Source of the DNA: Prolixibacteraceae bacterium
Lineage (GTDB): Bacteria > Bacteroidota > Bacteroidia > Bacteroidales > Prolixibacteraceae
NCBI GenBank assembly: GCA_019163175.1
Contig: JAFLKN010000043.1
Coordinates: 1-64,000, forward strand
Reading direction: 5' to 3'
DNA length: 64,000 nucleotides
The translations under genes and the position numbers were made by a program. Every line of letters begins with the position of its first letter. Position 1 is the stretch's first letter. Below, one piece after another: positions 51,194-58,294 of this stretch. Under the pieces are notes generated by a model. The model did no database searches, was not told where the DNA came from, and was given only the letters and a program-made list of their open reading frames with translations.

Positions 51194-53971
51194 TTATTCA
51201 ATCCGGTAATTCACTAAGGAATTTCCTTCTGCGCCAACAACCAGATTGTGCCAGCTTGAAGCATCGTTAAATTTACCGAGAATGAAGTTGCTATTGCCGT
51301 CGAGTGGAAATCCTTTCATAATTGATCCATTTTTGTCAAGCAAATAAATCTTATTCTCGCCACCAACAACAACTCCGATTTTTTGGATATCCTGACCAAA
51401 TGAGGTGACAAAAGGAGTTTCTGTGATATTGTCAGCGAAAGAACGTTCAAATAGCTTTTTGCCATCGGTTGCGAAAACAGTAAGTTTTTTCCCTTCAGCA
51501 AACAGGTATTCAGGCGATCCGTTTCCATCCAGATCTTCGGCAGCAAAACGATGTCCTGCTCCAAATTTTCCAAGCTCTTTGATTTCGGCTTGCCCTGTAA
51601 AATCCTGAATATGAATCTTCCCTGATGGGTCGGTTGTGATTATTCTTGGACTGCCGTCCTGGAAAAAATACATTTGATTTCCGGAGTGATCGAACGGAGC
51701 CGATTGAATTTCGCGGCTCTTACCTTGCCGGTCAAGGAAATACGTATTTTGCTTATCAGAAAAAACTAGGTAATCTTTGCCATCGATTTCGTAATGCCTG
51801 ACAGGTTTTGTGACCATGCTTTCTGCTCCGGCAAAGTTCCATTTCGGAACTATCTTTCCATCGCGGTCAAAGGCATAAACTTGCTGATCTTCACCGGCAA
51901 CAAAGAAACGGAATTCCTGATTCTGCCCATATTCTGCAATAGAAACACCGTTTGATGCCATTGACTTTAGGGTAACCGGATACTTTCCAACCTTATTTCC
52001 CATACGATCAACAACGAACAGTTGCGTTTTGGTATTGAAAATATATTGAAACTTGTTGTTGCGGTACAAATCAATTTGATGAACATCGGAAACGATTTCG
52101 CCGGGGAGCGTCATCGTCCACAGTACAAGTCCTTCTTTGTCAATAAGCGAAACATTGTTTTGGTTATCAGAAGCAATAACTTCACGATTGGGCAAATCTT
52201 TGTGATTCAAAACAAGTACTGGTTTCTTTACCAGTTGCCCGGCCAGTTTTAATTGCCATACAGCCTGCGGTTCTTCTTTGAAGTTGGGATCATACCTCAG
52301 ATTAATCTGGTTTTTGATCATGTTATCGGAAACAGAAAACTGCCACGAAAAAGTACTGAACTTGCGAATGATATCTTCGTTTTCAGATAGCATGGTACAG
52401 ATTTCAGGTTTCAGAAAATCATTTTTCAGCCTGAAAGTTTTTGGGACTTTGGCATACAGGTAAAAGTTAGGATTTGACAACCTGTCTTTGCTGTATAATT
52501 TGTAAATGGAATCGTTTGCCATGGTTTTTGAGGATGCCAGACTCTGAAGATAACTTTTCAGTCCTGGCAAATTATCACCCCATATCAGGTACTTGTCATA
52601 CACCACAAAATATTCACCCTGAATTCCTGAAAATGCCCGTCCAAAAAGCGATTCAGCCATATTTTTGATGGGCAACTGGTAAATATCCAATGTCTTTTTC
52701 CCGTCAGCTTTATACTCAGTGTGGAGTTTATTCACGTCGGTTTTGTCAGTGCGACCAAGTTCTGCAACCGCTTTTTTGAATTTCTCGTTAGCCAAAGTCT
52801 GATCTACCAGTTCGGCCACAAAAAAGCGATTTTGTGTGGTATTCGATTTATTGATGTTGGTGTAAACACCTGCAAACTGAGTTCCGCTGATCTCTTTAAT
52901 CAGCTTTACCGGATCGGTATTTGTTTTATTTTTAAACTCAATCAGGTTCATCTCACGCGGATAATAATGATCGTTTGCCTTAAGATAAGACTCATACCGA
53001 TCGATGAACGTGCTTGTATTGTTCAGATTTAGCGCAACAAAGAAAGAGGCGTTTGCCGGAATGGCCTTCTCGATCGTCATCTTTTCTGCTTCCTGTTGGC
53101 GAAAAATATTCAGAAAATTGTCGCTTGAGTCTTTGGTCAGACTGTATCCATTCAATTGCAAATCGTTTGAATTCATTGACAAATCGAGATTGGTCCAGTT
53201 CGAATAACTTGCGGTCTGGGCAATCATCTTTTTAATTTCAGGAGTAACTAATCTGGCCAAAACCTGATGAAATGTAGCATGGTTGATAAAAATATTGGCC
53301 AAGGCTGTTTCCTCAATTGTTTTGTACAACTCGGTAAATTCAAAGTTCTCCAATAAATTTTGCGAATTCGAATGCCGAATGGCTTCCTCTACCAGAATAA
53401 AATCTTCGCTCACCATAAAAATATCGTTGGTGCAGGCGAAGTAGAAATTTAATTCTGCTGATTTTGCTCCATAGATGGGTGTTGTATCGTAGTTTCTACT
53501 GGTTATGGTGTAGGTGGAGCCAAGGTCGCCCGAAACGATCTGTGTGGCCGAATTTGATTCGCTTTGATCGTTTAACTGAACCAGAAAAAGATTGGTGAGC
53601 TGATTCTTACCGGTAGGATTTACTGAAACGATAATCGATTTTCCTTTTAAAAGCTTACTTACTCCTGAATTTGCCGTGATAAAATCCCTGAATCGGCTGA
53701 TGTTCGAGAAGAGGTCCTCGAACTCTTTTATGCGTCTTAATTCGGCAAAGGCAGGTGCATCTCCTTTTAGCAGATTGAAAAGTCCATCCTGATTTTTTAC
53801 TTCAATTACCAGTGGGCTTTTTCGTGGAACTGCTTTGAATGCAGGGTTCTGTTTGGTTGAAAAAGTCTGGATAACTGGCTGATCTGATTTTGACGGGAAA
53901 TATTTAATAGCTAAAAAGGCTGCGGCTGCAACCACGATAACAACTCCGGCAATAAGAATAACTTTTCGCAT
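51194..53971 (-). CDS. Large DUF3352-like exported protein with C-terminal beta-propeller
   Basis: This 925-residue protein has one N-terminal transmembrane segment (about 4-22), so it is anchored with a large periplasmic body. The first 550 residues carry DUF3352-like sequence (PRKSPLVIEVKN, GKSIIVSVNPTGK, AIPANASFFVALN). The rest, from about 580, has recurring propeller strands such as VWQLKLAGQ, LVLWTMTLPG, QQVYAFDRDGK and GSPEYLFAEGKK, close to FG-GAP/PQQ-like blades. I assign no biochemical function. It is monocistronic with a -7 box (53991-53998). Confidence 0.65.
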   Translation of the reverse strand: MRKVILIAGVVIVVAAAAFLAIKYFPSKSDQPVIQTFSTKQNPAFKAVPRKSPLVIEVKNQDGLFNLLKGDAPAFAELRRIKEFEDLFSNISRFRDFITANSGVSKLLKGKSIIVSVNPTGKNQLTNLFLVQLNDQSESNSATQIVSGDLGSTYTITSRNYDTTPIYGAKSAELNFYFACTNDIFMVSEDFILVEEAIRHSNSQNLLENFEFTELYKTIEETALANIFINHATFHQVLARLVTPEIKKMIAQTASYSNWTNLDLSMNSNDLQLNGYSLTKDSSDNFLNIFRQQEAEKMTIEKAIPANASFFVALNLNNTSTFIDRYESYLKANDHYYPREMNLIEFKNKTNTDPVKLIKEISGTQFAGVYTNINKSNTTQNRFFVAELVDQTLANEKFKKAVAELGRTDKTDVNKLHTEYKADGKKTLDIYQLPIKNMAESLFGRAFSGIQGEYFVVYDKYLIWGDNLPGLKSYLQSLASSKTMANDSIYKLYSKDRLSNPNFYLYAKVPKTFRLKNDFLKPEICTMLSENEDIIRKFSTFSWQFSVSDNMIKNQINLRYDPNFKEEPQAVWQLKLAGQLVKKPVLVLNHKDLPNREVIASDNQNNVSLIDKEGLVLWTMTLPGEIVSDVHQIDLYRNNKFQYIFNTKTQLFVVDRMGNKVGKYPVTLKSMASNGVSIAEYGQNQEFRFFVAGEDQQVYAFDRDGKIVPKWNFAGAESMVTKPVRHYEIDGKDYLVFSDKQNTYFLDRQGKSREIQSAPFDHSGNQMYFFQDGSPRIITTDPSGKIHIQDFTGQAEIKELGKFGAGHRFAAEDLDGNGSPEYLFAEGKKLTVFATDGKKLFERSFADNITETPFVTSFGQDIQKIGVVVGGENKIYLLDKNGSIMKGFPLDGNSNFILGKFNDASSWHNLVVGAEGNSLVNYRIE

Positions 53972-53990
53972 ACAGGGTAAAAATTTATCT

Positions 53991-53998
53991 CAAAAATA
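53991..53998 (-). promoter_or_regulatory. -7 box TATTTTTG for the 51194 gene
   Basis: The minus strand reads TATTTTTG, 20 bases ahead of the ATG, so the leader would be very short. Exact consensus match. Confidence 0.45.
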
Positions 53999-54005
53999 CG
54001 AAGAT

Positions 54006-54088
54006 TGTTGAATGAAAGAGTTTTGAGTCTTGAATCATGAACAAAAATTCATTTATTATTCAAGATTCAAGATTCATCACTCAACATT
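54006..54088. repeat. Imperfect palindrome of ATTCAA/TTGAAT words
   Basis: The left part (GTTGAATGAAAGAG, then AGTCTTGAATCATGAA) pairs imperfectly with the right part (TTCAAGATTCAAGATTCATC, then ACTCAAC). Its right end shares the ATTCATCAyTCAACATT word with the repeat at 24061-24099. It lies between two minus-strand genes, at the U32 3' end. Confidence 0.45.
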
Positions 54089-55343
54089 ATTGCTGTTTCA
54101 CTTCCGACGCATCCACAATTTTATACAGTTTGTCCGATTTCCTGATTTTTGTATCAACCGGAATAGAGATATACGAACCTTTTGGCGCCTCTGTAACCGA
54201 CTGTTTGTCAAGTTGAATTTCGGTTACCACAGTTTTTACCAAACCGGTTGTTGGGCCAGTAATGTAAATTTCGTCGCCAACTTTCAGTGGCCCGGTTTCA
54301 AGTTTAAACTCAGCAACTTTCAGGTTCGAAAAGTAGTTCAGTCCTTTGCCTACATAGAGTTTCCGATGTGTAGCCAGAGAACCGTAATTTTTACTCCATT
54401 CGCCCAAATGTTGCCCAAGATAATAACCATCCCAGAATCCACGGTTGAAAACACTGGCCAGACGATTATCCCAGTCAGCCACCTTTTCGTCGATAAACTC
54501 ATCGTCAAAATAGGCTTTCACGGCTTCACTGTAGCATTCAACAACGGTATAAACATATTCGGGAGAACGTGCCCTGCCTTCAATTTTCAGCACCGAAACT
54601 CCGGCATCGAGTAATTTATTCAGGAAATGAATGGTTTTCAAATCTTTGGGCGACATGATGTATTCGTTGTCTACCTCTAGTTCGGCGCCGGTCTCTTTAT
54701 CGGTAACGATATAGGCACGCCGGCACGATTGCATGCAACTTCCGCGGTTGGCCGACGAGTTCATTTCGTTGAGGCTAAGGTAACATTTGCCTGAAATGGC
54801 CATGCACAACGCGCCATGCACAAACATTTCGAGTTTCACCAGTTCGCCTTTTGGCCCTTTAATGTTCTGTTCTCTGATCTGTTTGGAAATTTCCCAAACA
54901 CGGCCAATATTCATTTCACGGGCAAGAACCACAACATCGGCAAATTGCGCATAAAATTTAACAGCGTCGATATTGGTAATATTTACCTGAGTTGAAATAT
55001 GGACTTCGACACCAACCTGGCGCGCATACATAATGGCCGAAATGTCGGCAGCAATTATGGCCGAAACTCCAGCTTCTTTTGCGGCATCAATAATCCGATG
55101 AAGTTGATCAAGCTCGTTATCAAATACAACCACATTAACAGTCAGGTAGGTTTTTACTCCTTTTGAATGAGCTGTTTCAGTGATTTTTTTTAAGTCTTCA
55201 ATGGTAAAATTGTTCGATGACCGTGCCCGCATATTCAGTTGTTCCACACCAAAATATACCGATCCTGCTCCTGCCTGAATAGCTGCCATAAGTGATTCAT
55301 ATGAACCAACCGGTGCCATTATTTCAACCTCATCTCTTCTCAT
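54087..55343 (-). CDS. U32 family peptidase-like protein
   Basis: This 418-residue protein matches the U32 (YegQ/RlhA-like) family: MAPVGSYESLMAAIQAGA (about 10-27), VYFGVEQLNMRAR, and the cysteine-bearing core GALCMAISGKCYLS with SANRGSCMQSC (about 178-205), which may hold an iron-sulfur cluster. KIEGRARSPEYV (about 255) and a C-terminal barrel-like domain follow. Relatives act in tRNA or rRNA hydroxylation or ubiquinone synthesis and not simply as peptidases, so the specific role is undecided. It is cytoplasmic and monocistronic, with a -7 box at 55366-55373 (TAAATTTG). Confidence 0.85.
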   Translation of the reverse strand: MRRDEVEIMAPVGSYESLMAAIQAGAGSVYFGVEQLNMRARSSNNFTIEDLKKITETAHSKGVKTYLTVNVVVFDNELDQLHRIIDAAKEAGVSAIIAADISAIMYARQVGVEVHISTQVNITNIDAVKFYAQFADVVVLAREMNIGRVWEISKQIREQNIKGPKGELVKLEMFVHGALCMAISGKCYLSLNEMNSSANRGSCMQSCRRAYIVTDKETGAELEVDNEYIMSPKDLKTIHFLNKLLDAGVSVLKIEGRARSPEYVYTVVECYSEAVKAYFDDEFIDEKVADWDNRLASVFNRGFWDGYYLGQHLGEWSKNYGSLATHRKLYVGKGLNYFSNLKVAEFKLETGPLKVGDEIYITGPTTGLVKTVVTEIQLDKQSVTEAPKGSYISIPVDTKIRKSDKLYKIVDASEVKQQ

Positions 55344-55365
55344 ACTTAAATGAATTATTGAGCTG

Positions 55366-55373
55366 CAAATTTA
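55366..55373 (-). promoter_or_regulatory. -7 box TAAATTTG for the U32 gene
   Basis: The minus strand reads TAAATTTG, 22 bases before the ATG at 55343. Exact match to TAnnTTTG. Confidence 0.45.
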
Positions 55374-55441
55374 ATTTTTATTTGGCTTGAATTCAGATGA
55401 CTTATTCTCTATCAGGCAAGTCTCACAATTGGGCAAAAAAA

Positions 55442-55464
55442 ATGCGGTCCAATTTAGACCGCAT
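55442..55464 (-). terminator. Intrinsic terminator after the 55492 gene
   Basis: ATGCGGTC and GACCGCAT form a perfect 8-bp stem with a 7-nt loop. On the minus strand it is followed by a run of eight T residues. Confidence 0.88.
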
Positions 55465-55491
55465 CAATTTTGAAGGAGATATACGAATTGA

Positions 55492-56091
55492 TTATTCGAC
55501 ATTCAGATTGTATGTATAACTTTTTTCGTTTGATGAAAGAACTACTGAATAGGTTCCTTTTTCAAGTTTCGAAAGATTAAAACCTTCGCTAACATTGAAT
55601 TTATTACCAATTTCTTTGGTATAAACCAAGTTATCCCTGTCATAAAAGTTCAGGCTAAGGTCTTCTTCCGGGAAGTTCAGGTAAGAAAGCTTCAAAACGC
55701 CATCTTTGTAAGCAAAGAAAGGTTCCAGAATGCTTTTTTCTTTTCCAACAGCAATGTTTTTGCTTTCAATTTTAAACAAACGCTCAGTAGTTAAGGCATC
55801 AACGGTTACTGATAATTTGTAATCTCCTTTGTCGAGATTCGAAAAATCAAAAACCTTGCGGAAATCTTTGCTATCGGCATCGGTTTCTTTGTAATACACA
55901 ACTTCACCTTTTTCATTTGCTATACTTATTTGGAAATTGGCTGCTGCTGTGTTTGAAATTGCTACCACAGCTTTTTCAGCTGTTAGTGGAAGGATGTTAA
56001 CTTTTAAGTTTCCTGTTGCCATTAATGTGTTTGCAAATGCTACAAATGCAATCAACATTGTTACTTTTGAAATTGAATTAATTGTTTTCAT
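55492..56091 (-). CDS. Small secreted beta-rich protein (paralogue of 42520 gene)
   Basis: This 199-residue protein has a signal peptide (about 1-25, IAFVAFANTLMATGNLKV) and the same architecture as the protein at 42520. Matching segments include AEKAVVAISN, GEVVYYKE, KGDYKLSVT and SKLEKGTYSVVLSS. The pair diverged but kept the NxLKVNI opening and the GTY strand. Function is unknown; secretion and beta-rich repeats suggest surface or envelope association. Its upstream region carries a promoter box and three 16-bp-spaced repeats. Confidence 0.65.
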   Translation of the reverse strand: MKTINSISKVTMLIAFVAFANTLMATGNLKVNILPLTAEKAVVAISNTAAANFQISIANEKGEVVYYKETDADSKDFRKVFDFSNLDKGDYKLSVTVDALTTERLFKIESKNIAVGKEKSILEPFFAYKDGVLKLSYLNFPEEDLSLNFYDRDNLVYTKEIGNKFNVSEGFNLSKLEKGTYSVVLSSNEKSYTYNLNVE

Positions 56092-56115
56092 GTTTTTCTG
56101 TGTTTAAATACATTA

Positions 56116-56123
56116 CAAACATA
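56116..56123 (-). promoter_or_regulatory. -7 box TATGTTTG upstream of 55492 gene
   Basis: The minus strand reads TATGTTTG, inside a 12-mer also found upstream of the 37010 gene. It overlaps the first of three 16-bp-spaced repeats. Confidence 0.5.
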
Positions 56124-56157
56124 CATGTTTTGCAACATACATGCTGAAAAACATACG
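56118..56157. repeat. Three AACATAC repeats at 16-bp spacing
   Basis: AACATACATG starts at 56118 and again at 56134, and AACATACG at 56150, an exact 16-base period. They sit directly upstream of the -7 box of the minus-strand gene, so they could be a regulator array or spurious AT-rich sequence. Confidence 0.45.
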
Positions 56158-56271
56158 TTAATGATCTATTATCCTTTTGTTAACGGATAACCTGTATATT
56201 AATCTATTGTAAATAGTTTTATTTAAATATTTGGTATTTAGATGTTTAAAATTAGAAATACATAGAAAATT

Positions 56272-56961
56272 ATGAAGATTGAGATCTTACAATTGCTCGA
56301 CGGAGCCAAAAAAGCACAGGGATTGACCGTAATAATTGATGTATTCAGGGCTTTTTCAACGGCTTGTTATGCATTTGGCAATGGCGTAAAGCGCATTTTT
56401 CCGGTTGGAGACCTCGAAATAGCTTATCAGTTAAAAGAAATAAACCCTGATTATATATTGGTTGGAGAGCGTAATGAGCAAAAACCTGAAGGTTTTGACT
56501 TTGGAAATTCTCCCTCCCAATTGTTGGAAACCGATCTGAATGGGAAGACAATGGTTCATACAACAAGTTCAGGAACGCAGGGAATTGCCAATGCAAAAGG
56601 AGCAGATGAAATAATTACCGGGAGTTTTGTTAATGCACAGGCTATTGTTAATTACATACGCAAGCAAAATCCCAATCAGGTTTCGTTGGTTTGTATGGGC
56701 TACAGTTGCCAGTATCCCACCGACGAAGATACACTTCTGGCTGTTTACGTTAAAAACGAGCTGGAAGGAATACCAAATGATTTTCAGGCGATGGTTGACC
56801 AAATCAGAAAGGGAGATGGCGCACGTTTTTTTGCTCCTGAAAAGCAGGAATGGGCACCGGCTGCCGATTTTGATCTTTGCCTTTCACTAAATCGCTTCAA
56901 CTTTGTGCTTAAAGTAGAACAGGAGAACGGAGTAAATTATTTAAGAAAAATAACCACATAG
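56272..56961 (+). CDS. 2-phosphosulfolactate phosphatase family protein (ComB-like)
   Basis: This 229-residue cytosolic protein matches the ComB family: VIIDVFRAFSTAC (20-32), LVGERNEQKPEGFDFGNSP (61-79), VHTTSSGTQGIANA (95-108) and GYSCQYPTDEDTLLA. ComB removes phosphate from 2-phosphosulfolactate in coenzyme M synthesis, but many bacteria carry it without making CoM; sulfolactate metabolism or another phosphatase role is possible here. The stop codon lies within an intergenic repeat copy (56952-56978). No other CoM genes are present. Confidence 0.8.
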   Translation: MKIEILQLLDGAKKAQGLTVIIDVFRAFSTACYAFGNGVKRIFPVGDLEIAYQLKEINPDYILVGERNEQKPEGFDFGNSPSQLLETDLNGKTMVHTTSSGTQGIANAKGADEIITGSFVNAQAIVNYIRKQNPNQVSLVCMGYSCQYPTDEDTLLAVYVKNELEGIPNDFQAMVDQIRKGDGARFFAPEKQEWAPAADFDLCLSLNRFNFVLKVEQENGVNYLRKITT

Positions 56962-57023
56962 ACACATAGGGCACATAGTTATATTTGTTTTTAATTCTTT
57001 TCTCCCAAGTGTTCTATTTGGTA
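56952..57023. repeat. Second AACCACATAG-type element overlapping the 56272 stop
   Basis: AACCACATAGACACATAGGG and CACATAG (56952-56978) match the left arm of the 7610 element. A degenerate right arm, read on the minus strand as ACCAAATAGAACACTTGGGAG, lies at about 57003-57023. The TAG within the left arm is the stop codon of the ComB-like gene. Confidence 0.5.
56980..56987 (+). promoter_or_regulatory. -7 box TATATTTG for the MalY-like gene
   Basis: TATATTTG lies inside the repeat element and 49 bases before the ATG. If used, the element supplies the promoter of the downstream gene. Confidence 0.4.
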
Positions 57024-57036
57024 AAAATGTAAACAG

Positions 57037-58206
57037 ATGAAAACATACAATTTTGACGAACTGATTGATCGTACGGGCACCAACACGGTCAAATACGACG
57101 GACGTAAAATTTTTTTCGGAAATGCAGATGTGATGCCACTTTGGGTGGCCGATATGGATTTCAGAACGCCCGACTTTATTCTCGATGCCATCAGGAAACG
57201 TGCTGAACACGAAATATTCGGATATACTTTCCGTGCTGAATCCTATAGCCAGTCAATTGTAAACTGGTTAAAACGCAGGCACAACTGGGAAATTAAACCC
57301 GAGTGGATTTCTTTTAGTCCGGGAGTGGTGGCCGGTCTAACAATGGCCATTGAAGCTTTGTCGAAACCCGGAGATGGTGTTATTGTGCAGCCACCGGTTT
57401 ATTTCCCATTTTTTGATTCAGTAAAGGGGACTGGACGACAAATGATAGAAAATCCACTTCGGCTTGAAAACGGACGCTATTATTTTGATTTGGAAGACCT
57501 GAAAAGTAAAATCACACCAACCACCAGATTGTTGTTGCTCAGTAATCCGCATAATCCAGGTGGAATGGCCTGGAATGAGGCGGAATTGACGGCGCTTGCT
57601 CAAATCTGTCTCGAAAATAAAATACTGATCATTTCAGACGAAATTCATTCGGATCTGATTTTTGACGGATTCCGTCATACTCCTTTGGCTAACATATCTG
57701 AAGAAATAGCCCAAAACTGTGTTATTTGCATGGCTCCAAGTAAAACTTTTAATACTGCGGGCTTAACCACATCATTCCTGGTTATTCCCAACAAAAGACA
57801 TTTTGTTGCTTACGAACGGGTAATGAGACTTCCGCATTTACACATGGGAAATATATTTGGTACAGTTGCTCTTGAAGCTGCATATACCTATGGCGACGAG
57901 TGGCTGGCTCAATTACTTCAATACCTTCAGGGAAATTACGCTTTTCTGGAGCAGTTTTTCAAAGACAATCTTCCTGAAGTGAAAGTGATGAAACCTGAGG
58001 CCACATATTTAATCTGGATCGATTTCTCAGCTTTAGGACTTACGGATGAGGAGCTGAATCAGAAACTGATTGATGGTGGAGTTGGACTTAATCGCGGGGT
58101 GCAGTTTGGTAAACAGGGCAGTGGATTTATGCGCTTAAATATGGGTTGTCCGCGGTCTGTATTGCAGGAAGCATTGCGGTTAATTGCGAAGAGCCTGGGT
58201 TCTTAG
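57037..58206 (+). CDS. MalY/PatB-type aminotransferase (cystathionine beta-lyase-like)
   Basis: This 389-residue cytosolic PLP enzyme of fold type I has SNPHNPGG (169-176), SDEIHSDL (200-207) and the PLP lysine Lys236 in MAPSKTFNTAG. PLWVADMDF (34-42) is the signature of the MalY/PatB subgroup. These enzymes cleave C-S bonds of cystathionine or cysteine; some act as regulators. It is followed by a strong shared terminator and is monocistronic. Confidence 0.9.
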   Translation: MKTYNFDELIDRTGTNTVKYDGRKIFFGNADVMPLWVADMDFRTPDFILDAIRKRAEHEIFGYTFRAESYSQSIVNWLKRRHNWEIKPEWISFSPGVVAGLTMAIEALSKPGDGVIVQPPVYFPFFDSVKGTGRQMIENPLRLENGRYYFDLEDLKSKITPTTRLLLLSNPHNPGGMAWNEAELTALAQICLENKILIISDEIHSDLIFDGFRHTPLANISEEIAQNCVICMAPSKTFNTAGLTTSFLVIPNKRHFVAYERVMRLPHLHMGNIFGTVALEAAYTYGDEWLAQLLQYLQGNYAFLEQFFKDNLPEVKVMKPEATYLIWIDFSALGLTDEELNQKLIDGGVGLNRGVQFGKQGSGFMRLNMGCPRSVLQEALRLIAKSLGS

Positions 58207-58242
58207 CGCTCTTTTATCATCAATCCACTCATTATAAAACAA

Positions 58243-58281
58243 AAATGGACTGAGGATAAATTAAAAATCCTCAGTCCATTT
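58243..58281. terminator. Bidirectional terminator
   Basis: AAATGGACTGAGGAT (58243-58257) and ATCCTCAGTCCATTT (58267-58281) form a perfect 15-bp stem with a 9-nt loop. It separates the MalY-like gene from the convergent GH95 gene. Confidence 0.9.
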
Positions 58282-58294
58282 ATTTTTATCAGAG

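Noticed and set aside
54006-54088. Intrinsic terminator at the U32 gene end
   Set aside because: The palindrome is long, AT-rich and lacks a T tail in the right place, so it fits a repeat better.
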